Assembly: GCA_022709905.1 (NCBI GenBank) | Contig: JAKLHY010000023.1 | Location: 1-64,000 of the forward strand | Source: Verrucomicrobiota bacterium | Lineage (GTDB): Bacteria; Verrucomicrobiota; Verrucomicrobiia; Limisphaerales; UBA1319 | Reading direction: 5' to 3' | DNA length: 64,000 nucleotides | Part shown: one piece after another, positions 1 through 7,851 of the stretch | Layout: the number at the start of each line of letters is the position of its first letter | How positions within the stretch are numbered: position 1 is the stretch's first letter | The notes under the pieces: generated by a model | The model's database searches: none | What the model saw: only the letters and a program-made list of their open reading frames with translations | Told to the model about the DNA's origin: nothing | Program-made: the position numbers and the translations under genes

Positions 1-1
1 T

Positions 2-616
2 TCACCGCTGCTGAGCAACCTCTATATGCGGCGGTTTGTGCTGGGATGGAAGAAACTGGGTTGGGAAGCAAAGCTGCAAGCATACCTGGTGGTGTATGCC
101 GACGACTTTGTCATCCTCTGCCGCCGCAATGCGGAAGAGGCGATGAAGCGGATGCAGGCCATCATGAGCACGCTCAAGCTAACGGTCAACGAGCAGAAGA
201 CGCGCATCTGCCGAGTGCCCGAGGAGAGCTTTGATTTCCTGGGATACACTATCGGCCGGTGTTACTCGCCCAAGGACGGCCGGGCCTTTATCGGCACGCG
301 CCCCTCCCGCAAGCGAATCGGCGCCATCTGCCAATCGATCAGCCAAATGACCCGGCCGGCTTTCCACTGGAAGGCGGTCGAGGAAATGGTGGAAGACCTC
401 AATCGAACCTTGCGCGGGTGGGGCAACTACTTTTGCCTCGGCGCGGTCAGCCGAGCTTACCGGGCGGTGGACAACCACGCCCGGCATCGGCTGCGTCAGT
501 GGTTGAACGGCAAACAGCGGAGTCGGGGCGTGAATGCGATGCGCCACGCGCCCCTGTATCTGCACCGGGACTTGGGATTGCTACGACTGGCCCCAACGAC
601 CGCCAACCGCTCGTGA
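2..616 (+). CDS. ltrA: Group II intron reverse transcriptase/maturase, C-terminal part (5' end outside window)
   Basis: The reading frame is already open at base 2 (SPLLSNLYM), which is the conserved RT block that precedes the catalytic motif, so the start lies off the left edge. The catalytic YADD box (VVYADDFVILCR) is present at about 90-125, followed by the FLGYTIG block and the GIIM-type maturase domain X (LRGWGNYFCLG...), and the frame ends with TGA at 614-616. Proteins of this family splice their host intron and reverse transcribe it during retrohoming. An intron domain V lies 26 bases downstream, which supports an intron-encoded protein rather than a stand-alone RT. The frame looks intact as far as it can be seen. 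The N-terminal finger motifs cannot be assessed. Confidence 0.93.
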   Translation, partial: SPLLSNLYMRRFVLGWKKLGWEAKLQAYLVVYADDFVILCRRNAEEAMKRMQAIMSTLKLTVNEQKTRICRVPEESFDFLGYTIGRCYSPKDGRAFIGTRPSRKRIGAICQSISQMTRPAFHWKAVEEMVEDLNRTLRGWGNYFCLGAVSRAYRAVDNHARHRLRQWLNGKQRSRGVNAMRHAPLYLHRDLGLLRLAPTTANRS

Positions 617-642
617 GCGAACGCATGAAAACTCTTGAACGG

Positions 643-675
643 AAGCCGGATGCCCGAAATGGGCACGTCCGGTTT
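643..675 (+). ncRNA. Group II intron domain V hairpin
   Basis: The segment folds as the catalytic domain V. An outer stem AAGCCGGA/TCCGGTTT carries the AGC triad on its 5' strand, a two-base CG bulge sits on the 3' side, and an inner stem TGCCC/GGGCA is capped by a GAAA-type loop. It is 33 bases long, one short of the usual 34. Its place just after the maturase stop is where domain V belongs. The domain VI and 3' splice boundary could not be fixed: the following roughly 40 bases give no clean helix. Confidence 0.85.
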
Positions 676-841
676 GATGAGCGGGGAGTGGAAACGAAGC
701 GAATGGCGGGATATTCAGACACCGGCAACCGAAAGGGCCGGACACAGTTACGGCCCGCCTTGACGCCACCGCGCCACTCCTCGACTCCACAAATTGCGAG
801 GGGTGCTGCGGCGAGGGCCGAGCATCTTCGAAGTGGGCTGT

Positions 842-1744
842 TCATCGAGGAACGGACGGCTTGGCGGGGTGCATCAGTCGTTCCCAAAAGTCTTTTTTCT
901 CGGGCGAGACCAAAGGTTGAAGGTCACCCAGAGGGATTTCGATTTTCTCAAGACCAAGAGGATACACAGCCATGGGATTGGATTGGAGGAAAATCACCAA
1001 ACGATGGGGTGTCAGACCGAAGCAGGAGAAATCCTCCCATGACTCTCCCGTGATCTGTTCGATCCAATCCGTCGTGGTTGGGTTGGGAGATTGCCGATTC
1101 AATTGCTGACGGACGATCGTTGTCAGCGTCGAGAGCGCATGAATCGATGAGAAAAGGTCTTCGATCTGCAGCAGGGTTTGAGAGTGAACGTCATAATTGA
1201 ATGAATTCAGGCTGGTGATGCCACTTGTTCCTCCGGCGTATTCATAGGACACGAAGAGCAGGCTTATGAAATCATCTTGGCTATGAATCACTTGGGTTTG
1301 CAGTTGTGATTGCCAAGGAAGAGTGCCCGAGGCCAGGGTGGTTTCATCGAGGAATCCTCCCCAATCCATCATTCGTTGGCGTTGGGTGGACACGGACGCG
1401 GCGATGGCTTGGTTTAAGGGGGCAAGTTCGGGGTTGGGGAACTCGGGGTATTGAAATCGGATTTCGTAAGTTTTGACCAAGCGATCTTCGACCGGTTGGG
1501 TGCCATCGTGGTTCAGGAGGCGGACCAGGAAGAAGGTGGCGGGGAGGGGGGTTCGTTTTTTGGGGAGGACCTTGGGGGGGGCTTGACGGGCACCACCCAA
1601 GGTGGGACTCGACGGCAAACGGGAGGGCGGGGGGGGATTGGACGAGGTACACCCGGCACTGAAGAGACAGAACAGGCAGGCCAGAATCAGTGGCAAAGTC
1701 CGTGCAATCCGCCATGGAGTTGTGAGATGCACCAATGCACTCAT
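842..1744 (-). CDS. Lipoprotein with RsiV/DUF3298-like domain
   Basis: About 300 residues. The ATG at 1744 gives a type II signal peptide with lipobox LFSAGC, followed by a Pro/Ser-rich linker, so the mature protein should be lipid-anchored in the envelope. A TTG nine codons upstream (1771) is possible but adds nothing to the leader. The C-terminal two thirds (YEYAGGTSGITSLNSFNYD, then a block with LLQIEDLF) resembles the DUF3298/RsiV-type domain, where a 'thing-lacking-then-FNYD' block is typical; this is a similarity by eye. The function is unknown. It is transcribed towards the intron, and its upstream neighbour at 1886 is divergent, so the roughly 140 bases between them should hold both promoters. 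Confidence 0.7.
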   Translation of the reverse strand: MSALVHLTTPWRIARTLPLILACLFCLFSAGCTSSNPPPPSRLPSSPTLGGARQAPPKVLPKKRTPLPATFFLVRLLNHDGTQPVEDRLVKTYEIRFQYPEFPNPELAPLNQAIAASVSTQRQRMMDWGGFLDETTLASGTLPWQSQLQTQVIHSQDDFISLLFVSYEYAGGTSGITSLNSFNYDVHSQTLLQIEDLFSSIHALSTLTTIVRQQLNRQSPNPTTTDWIEQITGESWEDFSCFGLTPHRLVIFLQSNPMAVYPLGLEKIEIPLGDLQPLVSPEKKDFWERLMHPAKPSVPR

Positions 1745-1885
1745 GTTTGGCGGAGGAGAGAAGTGAAACAAGCCTTTTTTCGCGTGTGAAAAGGTTGTGC
1801 TTTTTTTGATTCGTCTTAGGATGGAAGGTGGCTTCCCGACTGATGGGTATTGGCGGGGGCGCGGACTTAAAAAACTGTGTGGCCT

Positions 1886-4003
1886 ATGAAACCGTGGATG
1901 CTTTGGTGGGGATGTTTTTTGGGATTGATGGGTTGTTGTGTGCAGCGCCCTGTGGCGGCGGACCTGGGCGCGGCAGGAATGAGAGCCAAGCAGTTTGATT
2001 TAAAAAGACTTTGTGATTCGCTGCCGCTGGATTTTGGGCATGTGGCTTTGACGTTGGAGGAAAGCCCGATTTTCGCGGGGACCCCGGTGGTCAAATGGAC
2101 CACGGACAGCACGAGTGAAGCCATGAGTTTTGGCGAGGACGCGGCTTGGGCTGAGGGGAAGGTTTTGGCCATGGATGTTTACTATGACAGCGAGCATGCC
2201 GGGATGATTCAATTGCGGTTTTACGCCAAGGGTGAGAAAGCCCCGCGTCTCGGAGCGAGTATCAGCCTTTTTCCACGTCTGCGGTCCCGGATCACGTTCC
2301 CGCTGCAATTGCTGGATGCTCAGCGTGTCTTCATGGATCGCAATCCGGGCCGGTTGAAAGGGGTGATCTGGGGAAACCGGTTGCCGGTGGAGGAACTTTC
2401 ACGCGTCACCCTGGCCTTGGAAGCCACCGGAGATCGCCAGACCGTTTTGTTGGCGAACCTGGTTTTGTTGAAGGAAGAACCGGAATGTCCCGTGCCCGAT
2501 CAAGTCGTTGTAGATCCTTTCGGGCAATGGAAGGCGCGGGATTGGCCGGGGAAAACACCTGACGAAGCCGCCCTTAAGAAACAACTCGAGGTGGCGCGGG
2601 CGAGTGTCGCGTCGTCGAAGTTTCCGGATGCCTGGAGTCGATTTGGCGGAACGCGAAAGAAGACCTTCAAGGCGAGCGGTTTTTTCCGCACGCAGTACGA
2701 TGGACGGCGCTGGTGGCTGGTGGATCCGGAGGGCTACGGATTTTTCAGCACCGGGCTGGATTGCGTGCGGGCCGGTGAGGCCACCGCGATTTTGCCTGGG
2801 ACCGAAAAACTCTTCGAGTGGCTTCCCGATCGGAAGGGGCCGTATGCGCCGGCCTATGGGCGCAACCGGGGGGCGGTGGCGTTTTTTGACTTTGCCCGGG
2901 CCAACCTCATTCGAGCTTTTGGCGCGGACTGGGCCAAGCCATGGGCGGACATAACGTGCGGAAGATTGCGCGCCTGGCGTTTCAACACGATTGCGAACTG
3001 GTCGGAACTTGAACTTTTGAAAGGCGCCTCTTTGCCCTATGTGATTCAATTGGGGCGTTATCCCACCACGCCCAAGCTGTTGTTTCGCGATTTTCCCGAT
3101 GTGTATGATCCGCAGTTTCTCGTCTCGGCACGGGACTATGCCCGGGGTTTGGAGGCCTACAAGGAAGATCCCTACCTGGTGGGATACTTTCTCTGCAATG
3201 AGCCGGTTTGGGGCTTTGGGAAATATAATTTGGCGTCCGAGATGCTCGAGACAAATCCGGACACGGCCACTCGCCGCGAGCTGGTTCAATGGCTGAGCAA
3301 AAAATATCAGGGGAATACCGCGCGCTGGACCAATGCCTGGGGCATTTCGTTGGCTTCCTTCGACGATTTGATCCACCGCAATTTCCGCAGGCTGGCCGAG
3401 TCTTCCCCCGAAGCCGAGGCCGATCTCTGGACGTTTTCCGAGGAGATGGTTCGGACTTACCTTCGTATTCCATGCGAAGAAGCCAAGAAAGTGGATCCGA
3501 ACCATCTCAATCTCGGCATGCGGTACGCCTGGATTGCTTCCGATCTTTTTTATGTGGCCGGGGAGTTCTTTGACGTTTTTTCGATCAACTGTTACCAGAT
3601 GGAACCGGCCTTTGACACAATCAATACCATTGCGAAAAAAACCCGGAAACCGGTGTTGATCGGCGAATACCATTTTGGCGCTGTGGACCGGGGCCTCCCG
3701 GCCACGGGGCTTCGCGGCGTCAGCTCGCAGGAGGAACGCGGGGTGGCTTACCGGCGTTACCTTGAAAGCGGCGCGGCCAACACCAATCTGGTGGGGGCGC
3801 ACTATTTTACCCTGAACGACCAGCCATTGCTGGGGCGGTTCGACGGGGAAAATTACCAGATCGGCTTTGTGGATTGCTGCCACACTCCGTATGTTGAACT
3901 GGTGTCCCAAGCCATCCAGGCCCACGAAAACCTGTATGAGATTATGATCGGATCCCGACAGCCTTTCACGAGAAAGGCGGTCGAGGTTCCCAAGATCAAG
4001 TAA
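1886..4003 (+). CDS. Secreted GH-A clan glycoside hydrolase (agarase/beta-galactosidase-like)
   Basis: About 705 residues. The ATG at 1886 gives a hydrophobic leader (WMLWWGCFLGLMGC) that could be a lipobox or a type I signal; an in-frame GTG three codons upstream also exists. Residues about 60-210 form a beta-rich accessory region. From about 265 a TIM barrel begins (TQYDGRRWWLVDPEGYGFFS). The two expected acidic residues are visible: E439 in FLCNEPVWG (acid/base, NEP motif) and E594 in VLIGEYHFGA (nucleophile). The architecture resembles GH50/GH42-type beta-agarases and beta-galactosidases, but the exact family and substrate cannot be settled by reading. It probably attacks an extracellular polysaccharide. 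The next gene follows 6 bases downstream. Confidence 0.75.
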   Translation: MKPWMLWWGCFLGLMGCCVQRPVAADLGAAGMRAKQFDLKRLCDSLPLDFGHVALTLEESPIFAGTPVVKWTTDSTSEAMSFGEDAAWAEGKVLAMDVYYDSEHAGMIQLRFYAKGEKAPRLGASISLFPRLRSRITFPLQLLDAQRVFMDRNPGRLKGVIWGNRLPVEELSRVTLALEATGDRQTVLLANLVLLKEEPECPVPDQVVVDPFGQWKARDWPGKTPDEAALKKQLEVARASVASSKFPDAWSRFGGTRKKTFKASGFFRTQYDGRRWWLVDPEGYGFFSTGLDCVRAGEATAILPGTEKLFEWLPDRKGPYAPAYGRNRGAVAFFDFARANLIRAFGADWAKPWADITCGRLRAWRFNTIANWSELELLKGASLPYVIQLGRYPTTPKLLFRDFPDVYDPQFLVSARDYARGLEAYKEDPYLVGYFLCNEPVWGFGKYNLASEMLETNPDTATRRELVQWLSKKYQGNTARWTNAWGISLASFDDLIHRNFRRLAESSPEAEADLWTFSEEMVRTYLRIPCEEAKKVDPNHLNLGMRYAWIASDLFYVAGEFFDVFSINCYQMEPAFDTINTIAKKTRKPVLIGEYHFGAVDRGLPATGLRGVSSQEERGVAYRRYLESGAANTNLVGAHYFTLNDQPLLGRFDGENYQIGFVDCCHTPYVELVSQAIQAHENLYEIMIGSRQPFTRKAVEVPKIK

Positions 4004-4009
4004 ATCGAT

Positions 4010-4255
4010 ATGCCGACTTACGAGTACATCGCCAGCGGAGAAGGATGCGTGGCGTGCCGACAGGGCTTTACCCTTCGACGGCCTGTCAACGCTCCCGAGC
4101 TCAAGACCTGTCCCCTCTGCAAACGCCCGGTGCGCAAAATCATCTCCAGTTTCAACACCCCCAAATACACCAAGCCCCTCTCGGTGTCCGATGCCAAGAA
4201 AGCCGGCTTTACCGTCCTCAAGAAAGTCACCAAGGGCGAGTATGAGCGCTTGTAG
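4010..4255 (+). CDS. FmdB-family zinc ribbon protein
   Basis: 81 residues starting MPTYEYIA, the standard start of the FmdB/CxxC_CXXC_SSSS family. Two CxxC knuckles are present (C13/C16 and C34/C37), separated by 17 residues, and form one zinc ribbon. The C-terminal tail is basic. The biochemical role of the family is unproven; members are often called regulatory proteins. It lies 6 bases after the glycosidase stop and could be co-transcribed with it, though no functional link is evident. Confidence 0.88.
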   Translation: MPTYEYIASGEGCVACRQGFTLRRPVNAPELKTCPLCKRPVRKIISSFNTPKYTKPLSVSDAKKAGFTVLKKVTKGEYERL

Positions 4256-4324
4256 AAGGGCCAAGGCCCCCCTAAATTCCAGGCTCGAAGCCGGGAACAT
4301 CCCGTGTTTTAACCCATAAATCCT

Positions 4325-4624
4325 ATGCCAAAGCAACCCTTGACCGTCGTGGCCCGGATGAAAGCCCGGCCAGGAAAAGAAGCCGAACTCCAGCGCGTCT
4401 TGCTTGGATTGATTGTTCCATCACACGCCGACGCCGGCTGCATCAACTACGATCTTCACCAAAGTCTGGAGGATCCCGCGAGCTTCCTGTTCCATGAGAA
4501 TTGGGAGAGCAAACAGCACCTGGACGATCATCTCCAAAAACCCCATCTCAAGGCCTTTTTATCTCAGGCTGATCAGTTGCTGGCCGAACCCGCCCAGATC
4601 ACGCTTTGGGAGAAGATCGGTTGA
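4325..4624 (+). CDS. Antibiotic biosynthesis monooxygenase (ABM) domain protein, YgiN-like
   Basis: 99 residues forming one ferredoxin-like ABM domain. The opening TVVARMKARPGKEAEL and the following GCINYDLHQSLEDP and FLFHENWESKQHLDDH blocks are the family hallmarks. Characterised relatives are cofactor-free quinol monooxygenases or haem-degrading enzymes that act as dimers in the cytoplasm. The substrate here cannot be deduced. The gene ends directly against the convergent lactonase gene, with no base between the two stop codons. Confidence 0.88.
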   Translation: MPKQPLTVVARMKARPGKEAELQRVLLGLIVPSHADAGCINYDLHQSLEDPASFLFHENWESKQHLDDHLQKPHLKAFLSQADQLLAEPAQITLWEKIG

Positions 4625-5530
4625 TTACTTGTTCGGATTGGCTCCCTTGAATCGGGTCTTGATCGAATAGAATCCCTTGCTGGCCGTGATAAAGAGGGTT
4701 TGCCGATCCCGGCCTCCAAAACTGACGTTGGCAGTCCAGGATTCCGGGACCGGGATCTGGTCAATCTGCTGTCCGGCCTTGTCGAAGACAATCACCCCTT
4801 TGCCTGTCAGATAGAGGTTGCCTTCGGCATCCAGGGTCATGCCGTCGGATCCGAGTTCGCAAAAAAGCCGCTTATTGGCTAGGGTACCGTCGGGCTGAAT
4901 ATCAAAGGCATACGTCTTTCTCGCTCCAATATCCGCGACAAAGAGCTTCTTTCCGTCGGGCGTGCCAATGATTCCATTCGGCTGTTTGAGATCGTCCACC
5001 ACTCGAGTCAATTTCTCGCCATCGGCCGAAAGATAATAGACATGCTGACCGGGCTGGGGCATTTCGGAGTGTTTCCACCAGGGGCGCTTATAAAAAGGAT
5101 CAGTGAAATAATAACCGCCACGAGGCAATACCCAGACATCATTCGGTCCGTTGAGCTGTTTGCCCTCGAATCTCCCGGTCAGGACCTTGTGTTTGCCCGT
5201 TCGATCGATGGACCAGAGCTCGGTATTTTCATCGGCGCAGGCAATGAGGTTGTCGTTCGCATCGAAGTACATTCCGTTTGCCCGCCCGGCGGGCTGAAGG
5301 AAAGTCGATAGCTGGCCCTCGATGCTCCACTTCAGAATGCGATCATTCGGTTGGTCGGTGAAAAAGACATTACCCGCCGAATCCGCCGTGGGTCCCTCGG
5401 TGAAGGCGAAGCCATCGGCCAGCTTCTCGAGCTTGGCCCCGGGCGCAACAACAGTCTCCGCAACGCAACGATTGATGGACGAAAGAAACAGCAGGCTGAT
5501 AACCGCAAGAACTGAGATGGAGGTCTTCAT
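4625..5530 (-). CDS. SMP-30/gluconolactonase/LRE-family beta-propeller, secreted
   Basis: About 301 residues from the ATG at 5530, which gives a signal peptide (TSISVLAVISLLFLSSI). A TTG 12 codons upstream is less likely. Propeller blades with the family motifs follow: FTEGPTADSAGNVFFTD, LNGPNDVWVLPRGGYYFTDP and QPNGIIGTPDGKKLFVAD, which carry the Glu, Asn and Asp that bind the divalent metal in SMP-30 lactonases. It probably hydrolyses a sugar lactone or a related ester in the periplasm. The gene stands alone, and its 3' end abuts the convergent ABM gene. Confidence 0.88.
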   Translation of the reverse strand: MKTSISVLAVISLLFLSSINRCVAETVVAPGAKLEKLADGFAFTEGPTADSAGNVFFTDQPNDRILKWSIEGQLSTFLQPAGRANGMYFDANDNLIACADENTELWSIDRTGKHKVLTGRFEGKQLNGPNDVWVLPRGGYYFTDPFYKRPWWKHSEMPQPGQHVYYLSADGEKLTRVVDDLKQPNGIIGTPDGKKLFVADIGARKTYAFDIQPDGTLANKRLFCELGSDGMTLDAEGNLYLTGKGVIVFDKAGQQIDQIPVPESWTANVSFGGRDRQTLFITASKGFYSIKTRFKGANPNK

Positions 5531-5702
5531 GGGGCTTATTAATGCCGGGTTTTGACTGACTTGCAAGCGGCCTTTGACCCGGGGATCCGAAGCGCATTAA
5601 GGCTTTTGCAGGAACCTGAATGCTTCGCTTAATTTGAGATTTGAGATTTCAAATTGCAGATGGTCTTGCCCAGCAAAACCGGAAGTAATTATGGCAGATT
5701 GC

Positions 5703-6647
5703 TTAAGCCAACCAGGGGCGTTCCCGATTGTAAGCTTTGGCGACAGCGGCTCGCGCAATCCGCGCGTCCTCGGCCACCTGGAAATCGAACATGCCGACAC
5801 AAATGAAATCCGCTCCGTGATCAAACGCATAACGGAATCCCTGCTCGGGATGGATTGCGCCAGCTCCCAGAACCTTGTAACCGATCCACGGGCATTCGAC
5901 ATCGGCCATAAAGGACCGGGTTTCCTCGGGGGTCTCCTCCCAAACACTGTCATTACGGGGCATCGGGCCAGCAGACCAGTAATTCTTGCTATTGAAGGTC
6001 TTCATATAGAAGTCCGGTTTGAGTCCCGCCCGTTCCACAGCCTTGGGAACTTCGATGGAATGACCGGCGATTCCAGCCAGCACGCCCTCCCGACGGATAG
6101 CCGCCAGCGCCTTGGCCAGATCCCCAACCTGGCCTTGTTGAACCCGCTCGTCGCCCACTCCTCCATGGACGAAAACCGCAACTGCCCCTTCGTCCACCGC
6201 CCGTTTGATCTCCTGAAAGGGATCGTTGGCGGGCAGTTTGACCTGGGCAATCCATTGGATTTTCCCCTGACGCTCCCGGCGATATCGCTTCAACAATCGC
6301 ACCGTCTCGTCGTCCAGCCGCAGAATCGTGGTGTTGATGCCATGCTGTTCGCACAACGCGAGGGTTTCCATGACCTTGGCATCGCCAAAATAATGTTTCA
6401 ACAACGGCGATACATAGAGCAAATCCCGGCTGTGCGCAAAACCGCTGATTAAATTCCCCCCGCAGATCAGACGCGAAATCCGCAGCTGACCCAGCCGGCC
6501 CATGGGAAAAGAGTCGGCCGGCTCGGGTGCCTTCGAGGACGGGGCGTTATCTGTTTGAGCCAATAACGCCTGCTCCTCGTAACTCGTTCCCCATGCCACA
6601 GCTGTGGAAACAGCCAGCGACCGGCGAATGAACTTGCGCCGATTCAT
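5703..6647 (-). CDS. Tat-exported aldo/keto reductase-like protein
   Basis: 314 residues. The N-terminus MNRRKFIRRSLAVSTAVA contains a twin-arginine motif, so export as a folded protein is expected. The rest is a TIM-barrel sequence (LGQLRISRLICGGNLISGF at the start of the barrel) like the uncharacterised aldo/keto-reductase-type proteins found in planctomycetes and verrucomicrobia. The canonical Asp-Tyr-Lys-His tetrad is not evident, so reductase activity is uncertain. The ATG overlaps the stop of the upstream receiver protein gene by 4 bases (ATGA), so the two are translationally coupled. Confidence 0.7.
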   Translation of the reverse strand: MNRRKFIRRSLAVSTAVAWGTSYEEQALLAQTDNAPSSKAPEPADSFPMGRLGQLRISRLICGGNLISGFAHSRDLLYVSPLLKHYFGDAKVMETLALCEQHGINTTILRLDDETVRLLKRYRRERQGKIQWIAQVKLPANDPFQEIKRAVDEGAVAVFVHGGVGDERVQQGQVGDLAKALAAIRREGVLAGIAGHSIEVPKAVERAGLKPDFYMKTFNSKNYWSAGPMPRNDSVWEETPEETRSFMADVECPWIGYKVLGAGAIHPEQGFRYAFDHGADFICVGMFDFQVAEDARIARAAVAKAYNRERPWLA

Positions 6648-7348
6648 GGTTTTAGCATCTCTTGGATCATTTCCACAAATGCCTCAATGGTGTCAGGTTT
6701 AGTCACAATCCGCTGAATGCCAGATTGTTGAGCGCGCAAAAGATCATCGGATCTCACCACGCCCGATGTGAGAATGATCGGAGCATCCGGCCGAATTGTC
6801 TGAATCGCCTTGGCCAGGTCGAAACCGGAAAGGCCAGGCATGTTGACATCACTGATGATCAGATCAAACCTCTTGGGTTTCTCCCGAAAGGACTCCAACG
6901 CCGCTTCGGGCTGCAAAAAACTTGTCACCCGATGCCCGTAACGCTCCAGGAACCGCTTTGCCAAATCCAAAAAAGAGGGTTCGTCATCAACCAGCAGAAT
7001 TGATCGGCCCTGGGAGCCTTTGACGGCCTCTGCCGCTTTGGGCTTCGGAGTAGCAGACATCGTCGGGGGCGGAACCGATCCCGATTCCGCGTAGCGATGA
7101 CACTCCTCCAGGATCTGCCTGACGAGCTCGCGTGCCCGATTGCAGGCCGCCTTGATTTCCAGAACACTCTCCAACACGGGATGGTCGGCCTCGGTGTCCA
7201 TTTGTGCCAACTCCGTGTTGCCGTGAATCACCGTGAGCTGGTTGTTCAGATCGTGCGCCAGCCGGCGTATTCGCAAATCCAGCGGGTTACCGGTTGATGC
7301 CTCGCCGATCCCCCTGGATTCATCAGGATTGTATTCCGATATTGCCAC
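6644..7348 (-). CDS. DHp-like phosphotransfer segment fused to a response-regulator receiver, no catalytic ATPase domain
   Basis: About 234 residues, starting at a GTG (7348); no upstream ATG is available in frame. Residues about 24-90 look like a histidine-kinase dimerisation helix with H32 in LAHDLNNQLTVIHGN, the pattern seen in hybrid kinases. A linker (about 92-113) leads to a REC domain with acidic pair D121/D122, phospho-acceptor D167 in ISDVNMPG, the conserved Thr in ILTSG, and the Lys in VTKP. No N/G1/G2 ATP-binding boxes exist, so it cannot autophosphorylate by the usual route and may act as a phosphorelay or decoy protein. It is coupled to the exported protein downstream, which suggests a shared response. 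Confidence 0.75.
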   Translation of the reverse strand: MAISEYNPDESRGIGEASTGNPLDLRIRRLAHDLNNQLTVIHGNTELAQMDTEADHPVLESVLEIKAACNRARELVRQILEECHRYAESGSVPPPTMSATPKPKAAEAVKGSQGRSILLVDDEPSFLDLAKRFLERYGHRVTSFLQPEAALESFREKPKRFDLIISDVNMPGLSGFDLAKAIQTIRPDAPIILTSGVVRSDDLLRAQQSGIQRIVTKPDTIEAFVEMIQEMLKP

Positions 7349-7851
7349 GTTTTGGATGGGGTGCCTTGGGAATTATTCTGCGTGGGCAACAGGGTTTCGT
7401 CAATCCGCAACGCCGATCCCGAAACCGCACAGAAGATGCTCCGAAAAAACAGAACCGCGCCAATTGACGCGAATAAAAGTGGAGGGGTCCGAAAGGCTGA
7501 ATCCCAGACATTCCATCGATGTTTCCAACACTTCAGATCCTTCGTATTTGGCCTGCCATTATTGGCGTTGATTGGCATCTATTCGCGGTTAGTGTTCATG
7601 GATCGTTCGGCTTTTTCAGCGCCTCTGAGATGCGGATCCAGCCTAATCCATCCCAGCGCTGTCTTTTCGGTTTCCGCGGGCAAGGCTGTCGATGAAAATA
7701 TCTTTGACAGAACCGTGAACATGAACGAATAAGGGAGTAATAGGACTTAATTTGTCCGATTTAACTTGAACGTGTTTGGCGGGCAGCGGGTAGAAGAAGG
7801 TTTCGAGACGGTCGCCGTGATTTTGAAGTCGGTTGACAGACAAGGCAACCT
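7349..7851. other. Divergent intergenic region upstream of the suf operon, no convincing gene
   Basis: About 500 bases between the receiver gene (leftward) and sufB (rightward). An open frame on the plus strand (7352-7732) has no domain-like composition and no ribosome site, and I do not call it. The stretch is AT-richer than its neighbours near 7680-7770 and holds a perfect TTGACA hexamer at 7704. It probably contains both promoters. Confidence 0.5.
7704..7732 (+). promoter_or_regulatory. Possible sigma-70-type promoter for the suf operon
   Basis: TTGACA at 7704-7709, then a 17-base spacer, then a weak GAATAA at 7727-7732. It lies about 120 bases before the sufB ATG. The -35 box is perfect but the -10 is poor, so this is only a candidate. 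Confidence 0.25.

Noticed and set aside
605..660. Resemblance between the group II intron tail (AACCGCTCGTG...GGATGCC) and the dispersed repeat
   Set aside because: Only short, separated matches; the intron piece is explained by domain V and the maturase end.
2399..4336. Long open frame of 645 codons antisense to the GH-A glycosidase
   Set aside because: The sense gene has domain motifs and a leader; the antisense frame is a by-product of its GC-rich codons.
7352..7732. 126-codon open frame upstream of sufB
   Set aside because: No ribosome site, no domain-like composition, and it overlaps the divergent promoter region.
7833..7838. TTGACA just before sufB
   Set aside because: Only 13 bases before the ATG, so it would initiate transcription inside the gene.
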